From: Colwellia sp. MB3u-41
Lineage (GTDB): Bacteria > Pseudomonadota > Gammaproteobacteria > Enterobacterales > Alteromonadaceae
Direction of reading: 5' to 3'
Assembly (NCBI RefSeq): GCF_014076845.1
Contig: NZ_JACGUT010000079.1
Location: forward strand, 186,001 to 250,000
DNA length: 64,000 nt
In this document: positions 8,600-16,386 of the stretch, one piece after another
How the letters are laid out: the number at the start of each line of letters is the position of its first letter
Numbering within the stretch: position 1 is the first letter of the stretch
Made by a program: the position numbers and the translations under genes
Notes under the pieces: model-generated
Told to the model about the DNA's origin: nothing
What the model saw: the letters and a program-made list of their open reading frames with translations, nothing else
Databases searched by the model: none

Positions 8600-10336
8600 C
8601 TATTGTTGTTCTACCCACTGATTTACACCGATGGTGGCGTGGTCAATTCCATCCAGGTTTACTTTCCAAAGCACTGCATCAGTTTCAAAATTGACTTTCC
8701 AAAGCACTGCATCTGACTCAAGGTTGACTTTCCAAAGCACAGCATCTGTTTCGAAATCAACTTTCCAAAGTACTGCATCAGTTGATGCTGTATTTTTCCA
8801 ATATTGATTATCTGAGCCATAATTTACCTTCCACAATACCGCACTACCGTCTACTGTACCTTCATTGAGTTTCCAAACATAATCCTCTCCCAATCCTTCG
8901 ATATAAAAATTACCGTCTGAGTTTATGTTGGCAGGCCCTGAATAGTGTTCATTACCCGCGATGTCTTGTGCAATATCTAATGCTTGATTCGCACATGCTG
9001 AAGCATTACTCGCTAATGCATCCGCCACATTAACCACGCCTGAACCTTGTTGAAACACGCTATAAGCAAGTTCACCGTTATTATCGAATGCGGTATGCGC
9101 ACTGTCCATTAAGCGACACTTCACTTCGTCAGGAGTTAACGTTGGATCTTGTGTCAACATCAAAGCCACTACACCAGACACTACGCCAGCAGCTTGCGAT
9201 GTGCCTGACATTTCAAAATATCGTCCGCCGTCATGAAATTCTGGATGTTCCTGAACTATTTGCGTATCAAAAGCCATTAAACCAGATAAATGACCGCCTG
9301 GCGCGACAATTTCTGGTTTAACAAATCCTTCGACTGTCGGGCCTGCCGCACTAAAACTAGCTACTTTGTCGTCAGCTGCATAATCAGCAGTGTAATTATC
9401 AGTCATTGCACCAACGGTAATTATATAAGGTACATTACCTGGAACGCCAATTGTCATAGGGTCAGGGCCACTGTTGCCGGCAGAAGCAACAACAACAATA
9501 CCTGCTTGCCATGCTTTCATTACTGCTTGGTTTAACGGGTCTTCCCAATAGAATGAACGAACAGGACCACTGAACGACATGTTCAATACTCTTAAATTAA
9601 TTTGGTCTTTAACTTGTAGGGCCCAATCAATGCCTCGAATAACATCGGCATAGGTTGCCTTGCCTTCGGCATCAAACGCTTTAATTCCAACTAAGGCAGC
9701 ATTCGGCGCAACACCATAAACTTTACCGTAAACGTCATAGTCTGCATTGCCAGCAATACTGGCGACATGCGTACCGTGGCCACTTTCTTCATTACTATAA
9801 TTGCTGATGTTGTTATTAATCGCATCATAAGTGCCCCAGAACTTATCTTTGCCGAATAAATCAGTCGATAAACCTAAACCAGAAGATGTTCCTTGTAACT
9901 GATCTAGGCCGGTATCTAAAAAGCCAATAGTTACACCATCACCAAAGTTGTAGGCCGAATGAGCAGCAGAGGCTTCAATCAAATCATTCACAACAGATTT
10001 TGGCTGCCACTTTCGCTTCCCCCAGGCTTTACCACCTGAGATTTCTACTTTATAATTTTCAGTAACCTGAATGTCTAACTGTGCATGCAACTGAGCTAAC
10101 TGTTTAATATTAAGGGACACAGCAACAGCATTGATAATAGCTAATTGATGCGTTGGTTGAACGTTTAGCGTTGCTAATTCTGTTTGCAATAATTGATAGT
10201 TATTTGAAGAAATAATGTACGATTGCTTTTGTGCATCTACATTTTTATTAATTGTTGTATGGATCAGCCAAACAGTTACGCTGATAAGACCTAAAAGTGA
10301 GAGTGGTTTTATAATGTTTTTTACAGAAATATTCAA
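8600..10336 (-). CDS. S8 subtilisin-like peptidase with C-terminal VLWKV repeats
   Basis: A 578-residue exported serine peptidase. The N-terminus MNISVKNIIKPLSLLGLISVT is a signal peptide or anchor, followed by a propeptide region to about 125. The catalytic triad is visible: Asp141 (GFLDTGLD), His187 (SGHGTHVAS) and Ser380 (MSGTSQAAG), with the oxyanion Asn in SAGNSGPDP. After about residue 470 the protein changes character. It has short repeats built on DAVLWKVN, four of them exact 11-residue tandem units (see 8661-8792), and ends in HATIGVNQWVEQQ. Similar DAVLWG-type tails are known, from memory, in other bacterial S8 peptidases without an assigned role. The gene sits beside two more S8 genes. 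Substrate and repeat function are unknown. Confidence 0.9.
   Translation of the reverse strand: MNISVKNIIKPLSLLGLISVTVWLIHTTINKNVDAQKQSYIISSNNYQLLQTELATLNVQPTHQLAIINAVAVSLNIKQLAQLHAQLDIQVTENYKVEISGGKAWGKRKWQPKSVVNDLIEASAAHSAYNFGDGVTIGFLDTGLDQLQGTSSGLGLSTDLFGKDKFWGTYDAINNNISNYSNEESGHGTHVASIAGNADYDVYGKVYGVAPNAALVGIKAFDAEGKATYADVIRGIDWALQVKDQINLRVLNMSFSGPVRSFYWEDPLNQAVMKAWQAGIVVVASAGNSGPDPMTIGVPGNVPYIITVGAMTDNYTADYAADDKVASFSAAGPTVEGFVKPEIVAPGGHLSGLMAFDTQIVQEHPEFHDGGRYFEMSGTSQAAGVVSGVVALMLTQDPTLTPDEVKCRLMDSAHTAFDNNGELAYSVFQQGSGVVNVADALASNASACANQALDIAQDIAGNEHYSGPANINSDGNFYIEGLGEDYVWKLNEGTVDGSAVLWKVNYGSDNQYWKNTASTDAVLWKVDFETDAVLWKVNLESDAVLWKVNFETDAVLWKVNLDGIDHATIGVNQWVEQQ
8661..8792 (-). repeat. 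Four tandem 33-bp coding repeats (DAVLWKV units)
   Basis: Inside the S8 gene the sequence ACTTTCCAAAG recurs at 8661, 8694, 8727 and 8760, an exact 33-base period. Each unit codes for an 11-residue repeat, DAVLWKV followed by a short variable part (DFET, NLES, NFET, NLDG). Two further diverged copies lie N-terminal (SAVLWKVNYGS and QYWKNTAST). Only the last four residues vary much, so the VLWKV core looks selected. Confidence 0.85.
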
Positions 10337-10408
10337 AATGTTTATCCCCTTTTCCCGTTACATCTTTTAAAAACGTCAGGGTAATTTAACTTTATGTTTG
10401 TAATTTAT

Positions 10409-10436
10409 ATTTAAACAATTGTACATTTAAACAATT
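10409..10436. promoter_or_regulatory. Direct repeat ATTTAAACAATT upstream of S8 gene
   Basis: The 12-mer ATTTAAACAATT occurs at 10409-10420 and 10425-10436, a 16-base period, about 75-100 bases upstream of the leftward S8 gene starting at 10336. The position suits an activator site or promoter region, but no regulator is recognised. The AT-rich context means chance cannot be excluded. Confidence 0.3.
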
Positions 10437-10556
10437 TTTAATCATCAGTTACAAAATACACATTGACTGTGAACATAAACTAAACAAGACCCAACCTATA
10501 ATAACTTGTGAGTATATCAATATAACTAAAAGCTATTAATAATTGCTAAAATAAAA

Positions 10557-10585
10557 ATATCCAGCTCAAATAATGAACTGGATAT
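10557..10585 (-). terminator. Intrinsic terminator of the S8 gene at 10630
   Basis: The 12-base arms ATATCCAGCTCA and TGAACTGGATAT pair around an AATAA loop with one G-U wobble. In the leftward direction the stem is followed by ATATTTTTATTTT. It lies about 45 bases after the stop of the leftward S8 gene. Confidence 0.8.
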
Positions 10586-10629
10586 CAACTAGTTAATGAG
10601 ACTACTTCCTTGTACTAAAACGTATAAAT

Positions 10630-12480
10630 CTAAAAATTAACGGTGGTTTCCGTAGAACAATTACTAGTTCCTTGATCACATACTTTATATGTAAACGAAC
10701 CAGAAGTTCTAAAGCTGTCGGTATAAGCACCATCATTGGCCGTTGTTATTCTTAAAGAACCATTACGGATAATATCGACACTTGAAGTAACTGCACCTGA
10801 CCAAGTTACGTCAACTTTATTTTTACCTTTAGCCTTGTATGCTGATGCGTCAGCAATAATATCGCCACCTTCTACTGGAGGAGGGGTAACAACGCCACCA
10901 CCACAACCATTAGCAGTTAAGTAATCAGTAGCCGCTTTTGCTTTAACGATACCGTGACCAAAGTAGTCATCGTGACCTGCTGTGCCGTTATCTTCAGCTG
11001 TTGATTTTAGTGCATCACGAATTTCTGTACCCGTACAGCCGTTATGATTAGACCATACTAAAGCAGCCATACCAGATACTGCTGGTGTTGCCATTGAAGT
11101 ACCACTCATGAAACCGTAATCGCTAGCTCCAATGTTAATCTCAGCAGAAGAAGCGGCTAATAATGCCAAACGGTCTTCATAAGCTGCGCCAATTGCAGGA
11201 ATAGTTGTCGCGTTTGCATCACCTAATGTAGCGTATAACATGCCCGCTTCATTGTTAATGATCATTGCACCAACACCACCTGAGTTTTGACAGTTTTGTA
11301 CTTTGTCGTGGAAAGAAATTACACCACGGTCAATTAGACAGATATTGCCATTTGCGCCTGAATTTGTTGATTCTGCAGTGCCCATGTAAAAAGTATTGCC
11401 AGAAGCTGAACCCGCGTTCTCCATAGAAGATGAAGCAAAAGCTACCCCATCAGCACTCATTGAAGCACTGGTCGCCATGCCTGCAGGGTAAGTCGATAAT
11501 GTATCAACGCCGCCAGCGGTTACTTCAACACAAATAGTCTCGTCTGTTGTTGTTGTTGTTGTGCGATTTTTACCTTTACCTGTTGTCGTTGTCGACGTAC
11601 AGCTCGGAAATTGCGAGAAATCAGCAATAGCATTATTGTTGTCATTAGCACCAATCATCATTACTGAAGAGTAACCTGCTGGGAATGAACGAACATTGTT
11701 ACCATCGTTACCTGCAGCCGCTACAACTAAACCACCAGATTCTGTAAATGCTTTAAAGGCGTTTTCTTCAGTGCTGTTTGCACCACCGCCACCCAAACTC
11801 ATGCTGATAATATTCGCGCCAGCGCCAGAACAAATGTTTGCTGCATAAGCTAAGTCAGAAGAATATCCCCAACCTGCTTCGTTAAATACTTTAACAATGT
11901 GCATATCAACGCCAGGTGCCATACCAACAACACCAAAACCGTTGTCTGCAGCACCAATGGTCCCAGCTACGTGAGTCCCGTGCGGGCCACCGTTTTCATC
12001 CCAGTTACCTGTGCCTGAATCATTAGTACCTGTAATGTTGTTCCAAATGAAATCTTGGTTAGAGCGATCTAAGCCTGAATCGATGACACATACCTTCATA
12101 CCTGCGCCAGCATTAAAGTTAACTTGGTCAGCTTGAGATTGAACAACCGCATAAGGGGTAAGTTGAGTTGTCGCAGGGTTGCCTACGGTATCACTATATA
12201 CAGAAAGTGGCACACGACGTTGATCTTCTTCGATCATTTGAATATGTGGGTTATTTAATAAACCTTTAACTTGGTTTAGGTCCTTACCGGCGAATGAAGC
12301 TGCGATAAAACCTTTGCCGTCAACTTTTAATTCGCCGCCTAATTTTTTAGCGAGTGCTTTAACAAGGCCTTTTTTACTGTCGTCTACTTTAATAATATAT
12401 CGATCATCGGCAGCTTGTGCTGAAAATGCTGCGGTAACGGCTAAGGCAATAATTGATGTCGTAAATTTAGAAGCTTTCAT
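10630..12480 (-). CDS. S8 subtilisin-like peptidase with PA insert and C-terminal beta domain
   Basis: An exported serine peptidase of 616 residues from the ATG at 12480, which follows GAGAGTGGAAC; a GTG three codons earlier is less likely. The signal peptide MKASKFTTSIIALAVTAAFS ends near AQA-AD. An I9-like propeptide follows (DRYIIKVDDSKK to QMIEEDQ). Catalytic residues are Asp134 (CVIDSGLD), His167 (GPHGTHVAG) and Ser462 (MSGTSMATP). A protease-associated (PA) domain is inserted before the serine segment (about 365-450, GNICLIDRG and GGVGAMIINN). A threonine-rich insert around residues 296-312 precedes it. A PPPVEGG linker leads to an Fn3-like domain of ~75 residues with paired cysteines. 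It is divergent from the PPC-bearing S8 gene at 12921 and clearly related to it. It is probably secreted for protein degradation. Confidence 0.92.
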   Translation of the reverse strand: MKASKFTTSIIALAVTAAFSAQAADDRYIIKVDDSKKGLVKALAKKLGGELKVDGKGFIAASFAGKDLNQVKGLLNNPHIQMIEEDQRRVPLSVYSDTVGNPATTQLTPYAVVQSQADQVNFNAGAGMKVCVIDSGLDRSNQDFIWNNITGTNDSGTGNWDENGGPHGTHVAGTIGAADNGFGVVGMAPGVDMHIVKVFNEAGWGYSSDLAYAANICSGAGANIISMSLGGGGANSTEENAFKAFTESGGLVVAAAGNDGNNVRSFPAGYSSVMMIGANDNNNAIADFSQFPSCTSTTTTGKGKNRTTTTTTDETICVEVTAGGVDTLSTYPAGMATSASMSADGVAFASSSMENAGSASGNTFYMGTAESTNSGANGNICLIDRGVISFHDKVQNCQNSGGVGAMIINNEAGMLYATLGDANATTIPAIGAAYEDRLALLAASSAEINIGASDYGFMSGTSMATPAVSGMAALVWSNHNGCTGTEIRDALKSTAEDNGTAGHDDYFGHGIVKAKAATDYLTANGCGGGVVTPPPVEGGDIIADASAYKAKGKNKVDVTWSGAVTSSVDIIRNGSLRITTANDGAYTDSFRTSGSFTYKVCDQGTSNCSTETTVNF

Positions 12481-12920
12481 ATGTTCCACTCTCTCTTATC
12501 TATAGGGACGTTGTTTATATTATTTTTATGATCAACGTTATGTTTTATTTTATTGAGCAGTCCTTACTATCTTGATGATGACTTATTTATCTTTGTTAAA
12601 TCAGTATCGTGCATCTTGCATAATTCGATAATATCAAGTCAGAAAATATTCCCTAGCAAAATAACGACAGCTTTTCGAACACGCACGACAAAATAAAAAT
12701 AAAACGTATTATTTCATGCAGATAATGACAAAAACAAAAACAAACCTGTCGCTTTATTATGAAAAAAAGTCTGTGATTTGCTAGTTAAAATAGTGCAAAC
12801 AAGCCATTATTTTTGCAGTGGGTTTTCACCTATTAAAGCAATACATAATAAAATACGTTGAAGGTAGCCTAGGCAAACGTTCAAATTAAACGTAAAAATA
12901 AACGATGGAGTTTATATCAG
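12481..12920. other. Divergent promoter region between two S8 peptidase genes
   Basis: This 440-base AT-rich stretch has no convincing open frame. It separates two divergent S8 genes and must hold both promoters. I could not pick out a single clear -35/-10 pair. ATGGAG lies 11 bases before the rightward ATG and serves as its ribosome site. Confidence 0.5.
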
Positions 12921-15296
12921 ATGAGAAATAACAAACGCCTTGCACTCAGTGCAGTAGCCTTATCTATTCTAACCGTAACTAGTGCGGCAAGTTATGCGAG
13001 CCAAGCTAAAATTAATAAAGTAAATAAAAGCGGAATGGAATCTGCCCAATCAACAACATTAAGTTTTGCTGATTGGCGTGCACAACAAATGCTCGAAAAG
13101 CAGGATTTTACTGATCGTTTAATTGTTAAATATAAAAACAAGAAGAACGGAAAAGCAATTCCTCCAGGATTAGCCAAAAAAGCAGGCTTATCGTTAAAGC
13201 ACGAAAAGATTTTGAAAAATGGTCATCACATTATTTCTTTTGGTAAAGAAAAGAACATTAAAGATGTGAAAACCATGATCAACCGCATGAAAAAAGATTC
13301 GTCAATTGAGTTCATTGAACCTGATTACAAACGCTTTTTAATGGCGCAAAATCAACCTTGGGGTATAGCACAAACACAATCAGACCAATTAACTGATAAC
13401 GACGGCGCAAATATGACCGTGTGTATTATTGATTCTGGTTATGAACAGGCAAACCCTGATTTAAATGCTAACAATGCTTCAGGTACCAATAACTCAGGGA
13501 CAGGGAATTGGTATCAAAACGGGGGGTCTCACGGCACTCATGTAGCCGGTACTATTGCTGGTGTTAATAACAGTGAAGGTGTTGTTGGTATTATGCCAAA
13601 CACCAATGTAAATCTTCATATTGTTAAAGTATTTAATGAAGCTGGCTGGGGTTATGTTGGCGAGTTAAGTGATGCAGTTGATACTTGTGTAAATAATGGC
13701 GCAAAAGTTATTAACATGAGTTTAGGTGGTGCAGGTTCAAGTGTTACTGAGAAAAACGCATTACAATCTGCTGCGGATTCTGGCGTATTATTAGTTGCCG
13801 CTTCAGGTAACGATGGCAATACCACATTATCTTACCCTGCTTCTTATAATGCTGTTATGGCTGTTGGCGCACTTGATAGCAACAATCAACATGCTGAGTT
13901 TTCTCAATACACTAGCCAAGTTGAAATATCTGCGCCAGGTGAAGCTGTTTTATCAACCGTTGCTGGCGATGGTCGCTTAGGCTTTATTAACTTAGGTTCA
14001 ACAACTTATGCTAATGATATTGTGCCACAAACTCATTACATTGAAAGTGGTGGTAGCTTCATCGTAAGTAATGTTGATAGCAGTGCAAACGGTGTATTAG
14101 CAAGTTGTACACTTTCAGGCAGTAGCTATAGCTGTAGTAATGTTGCTGGCAATATTTGTTTAGCAGAACGTAATGGCAACCAAAAAGGCAGTAATTACCC
14201 CGAAATAAACCCAGCTAAAGCTTGTGCTGATGCAGGTGCCTCTGGCGTTATTGTTTATAGTGACAGTACTCGTCCTGGCTTACAAAATCCATTCTTAGTT
14301 GATTCTACTAACGCTGTTTCAGTGCCTAGTGTTTCGGTTAGTCGTGCTCTAGGTCAACAGTTATTAACGCAGTTAGGTAGTGCAGCCACGTTAACGGTTA
14401 ACGGCTCGCAAAACTATGCTTATTATAATGGTACTTCAATGGCAACACCTCATGTTGCCGGTGTTGCCGCAATAGTTTGGAGTAACAACATTGATTGTAA
14501 CGCTGATGAAGTACGAAGCGCTTTAAAATCAACGGCTATTGATCTTGATGTTGCGGGTCGCGATGACAAGACAGGTTTTGGCTTAGTACAAGCTAAAGCA
14601 GCGTCTGATGCATTAGCCGCAACTTGTGGTGGAAGTGTAACACCACCACCGCCACCAACTGGTGATGATGTATTAAGTAATGGCACGACCAAAACTGGCT
14701 TAGCTTCAAGTGCTGAACTTAGCTTTACGATGGAAGTTCCAGCGGGTGCAACAGACCTAAACTTTACGATGGCTGGTGGAACTGGTGATGCTGATTTATA
14801 CGTTAAATTTGGCTCGGCACCCACAAGTTCTAGCTATGATTGTCGTCCTTATGCAGGTGGTAACTCAGAAAGTTGTCCTATTAGTACAGCACAAGCGGGC
14901 ACTTATTATGTGAAAATTGTTGCCTACTCAGCCTTCACTGATGTTAACTTAACCGGTAGCTTTACCGAACCAGCAACAGGTGGTGGAGCCACAGGTGGCA
15001 GTGCATCTTTAACGGATATTAGTGTCGCTCGTCAAGCATGGACTTATTACACCATTGACGTACCAGCTGGCATGGCAACAGTAGACTTCACGATGAGTGG
15101 TGGTTCTGGTGATGCTGATTTATATATTCGACGTGGCGCACAGCCAACGTCATCAACTTATGATTGTCGCCCTTACAAAGGTGGCAATAATGAAGCCTGT
15201 TCATTTACCAGCCCTGTAGCAGACACTTGGCATATCGGTATTTACGGCTATTCAGCTGCTAGTGGTGTAAGCTTGGATGTTGTTTATAATCCTTAG
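12921..15296 (+). CDS. S8 subtilisin-like peptidase with PA insert and two PPC domains
   Basis: A 791-residue secreted serine peptidase. The signal peptide is MRNNKRLALSAVALSILTVTSAASYA. A propeptide of ~115 residues contains DRLIVKYKNKK and SIEFIEPDYKR. The triad is Asp171 (CIIDSGYE), His204 (GSHGTHVAG) and Ser506 (YNGTSMATPHVAG), with a PA domain inserted between the His and Ser segments. A PPPPPTGDD linker near residue 580 leads to two bacterial pre-peptidase C-terminal (PPC) domains. Each has the GxGDADLYxxxGxxPTSSxYDCRPY pattern, and they run ~590-690 and ~700-791. PPC domains are usually removed after secretion. This fits an extracellular protease of a marine heterotroph. It is followed by a strong terminator. 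Confidence 0.93.
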   Translation: MRNNKRLALSAVALSILTVTSAASYASQAKINKVNKSGMESAQSTTLSFADWRAQQMLEKQDFTDRLIVKYKNKKNGKAIPPGLAKKAGLSLKHEKILKNGHHIISFGKEKNIKDVKTMINRMKKDSSIEFIEPDYKRFLMAQNQPWGIAQTQSDQLTDNDGANMTVCIIDSGYEQANPDLNANNASGTNNSGTGNWYQNGGSHGTHVAGTIAGVNNSEGVVGIMPNTNVNLHIVKVFNEAGWGYVGELSDAVDTCVNNGAKVINMSLGGAGSSVTEKNALQSAADSGVLLVAASGNDGNTTLSYPASYNAVMAVGALDSNNQHAEFSQYTSQVEISAPGEAVLSTVAGDGRLGFINLGSTTYANDIVPQTHYIESGGSFIVSNVDSSANGVLASCTLSGSSYSCSNVAGNICLAERNGNQKGSNYPEINPAKACADAGASGVIVYSDSTRPGLQNPFLVDSTNAVSVPSVSVSRALGQQLLTQLGSAATLTVNGSQNYAYYNGTSMATPHVAGVAAIVWSNNIDCNADEVRSALKSTAIDLDVAGRDDKTGFGLVQAKAASDALAATCGGSVTPPPPPTGDDVLSNGTTKTGLASSAELSFTMEVPAGATDLNFTMAGGTGDADLYVKFGSAPTSSSYDCRPYAGGNSESCPISTAQAGTYYVKIVAYSAFTDVNLTGSFTEPATGGGATGGSASLTDISVARQAWTYYTIDVPAGMATVDFTMSGGSGDADLYIRRGAQPTSSTYDCRPYKGGNNEACSFTSPVADTWHIGIYGYSAASGVSLDVVYNP

Positions 15297-15334
15297 AACC
15301 TCATAAATTAGCGATTATATTAATGGTAAAAATT

Positions 15335-15371
15335 AAAGGGGGGGCATTATTATAATGCTCACCCCTTTTTA
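15335..15371 (+). terminator. Intrinsic terminator of the PPC S8 peptidase gene
   Basis: A G-rich arm and GCATTA pair with TAATGC and CACCCC around a short TTA loop, followed by TTTTT. It begins 38 bases after the stop at 15296. Confidence 0.85.
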
Positions 15372-15458
15372 TTTACAACAACAACCCAGTATAAAGTTGG
15401 TATATAACTCATAAACAACCAGCAATAATGAAGATGAAATTAATCGTTGGGTTTAATG

Positions 15459-15514
15459 GGTTCAACGGTTCAACGGTTCAACGGTTCAACGGTTCAACGG
15501 TTCAACGGTTCAAC
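15459..15514. repeat. Seven perfect tandem copies of GGTTCAAC
   Basis: The 8-base unit GGTTCAAC is repeated seven times without error (56 bases) in the intergenic space between two convergent genes. Perfect short tandem arrays usually vary in copy number by slippage. No promoter or reading frame clearly depends on it. Confidence 0.95.
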
Positions 15515-15623
15515 AATATATTAGTCAAACTAAAATTTATACTTACAGATAATATTGTTGTATAAATTCAATATACTCTTGCTCATCAATGATTTTAAAA
15601 CCACTTTGTTCAAAGTCTAGACA

Positions 15624-16346
15624 TTAATTTTTATTTGGAAAGGTAAAATAGCTAGCACTCTTTTCTTGTGGCTGAGAACAAAGTAACTCGTCATTTTCAA
15701 GTGTTTCAATAGCCGCTAATATATCGGTTGCACCTTGCTTATAAAGCTCAAGCACATGCCATAAATAAGCTTTCTCTCTATTAACTCGTGCGTTAGAAGT
15801 CTTGATTATTTGTCCTGCATCTATCGAACCATCGTCAATGGTGTGCAGTGTAGTACCTATTTTATTGTCGTTATTTTTCATTGCCCAAAACGTCGCCATC
15901 ACGCCTTTATACTTAGGTAATATGCCAGAATGCAGATTAATAATGCCTTTGGTAGGAATATTAATAACCTTTTCTTTTAGAATGCCACCAAAGCGTATCG
16001 AAACAATAAGTGCGGGCGCCAACTCGTTCAAACCATTAATCATCTCAGGCGAATTAATTTGCTTGACATCTCGAATCGCTGAATTTAAAAAGACGCTAAA
16101 GCCATCAAAAGTTTTATAGGTATTGTTAGTACTTTTAATCTTAGGAATTAGCGGACTTAGCAGTTGGTTAAACAAGTCTTGCTCGAAAAACTTTAGCGTC
16201 TTTAATGGCGTTGGTATCACATTGCTTTTGCCTACTTTAGCTGATAACCACAGATGAACCTCATGGTGTTTACAGGCCTCTGGTAGCAGTTTATTCAGTG
16301 CAAAATTACTCGCTAAATCTTTATTAGCCAAAAATAAAATTTTCAT
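15624..16346 (-). CDS. Formyltransferase-fold protein, probably ended early by an in-frame TAA
   Basis: A 240-residue cytoplasmic protein with the formyl-transferase N-domain. The N-terminus is MKILFLANKDLASNFALNKLL. The folate/catalytic region reads IINLHSGILPKYKGVMATFWA with the later IDDGSIDAGQII, matching the Asn-His-Asp set of the methionyl-tRNA and sugar-nucleotide formyltransferase superfamily. It lacks the C-terminal domain of methionyl-tRNA formyltransferase, so the acceptor is unknown. The frame stops at TAA (15624-15626) after YFTFPNKN. The same frame continues for 25 sense codons, including GFKIIDEQEYIEF, to a second TAA at 15543. That looks like the native C-terminal tail, so the TAA may be a nonsense mutation or sequencing error. 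The catalytic part is intact. It lies 40 bases downstream of the S9 gene on the same strand and could share its transcript. Confidence 0.75.
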   Translation of the reverse strand: MKILFLANKDLASNFALNKLLPEACKHHEVHLWLSAKVGKSNVIPTPLKTLKFFEQDLFNQLLSPLIPKIKSTNNTYKTFDGFSVFLNSAIRDVKQINSPEMINGLNELAPALIVSIRFGGILKEKVINIPTKGIINLHSGILPKYKGVMATFWAMKNNDNKIGTTLHTIDDGSIDAGQIIKTSNARVNREKAYLWHVLELYKQGATDILAAIETLENDELLCSQPQEKSASYFTFPNKN

Positions 16347-16386
16347 AATTAAGCTCTTTTGCCTATTTTATATTAAGAATACATCA

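Noticed and set aside
14450-14824. 124-codon leftward frame inside the PPC S8 gene
   Set aside because: It is the antisense shadow of a strongly supported S8 catalytic and linker region.
15459-15514. CRISPR array
   Set aside because: The 8-bp units are directly adjacent with no spacers and there are no cas genes.
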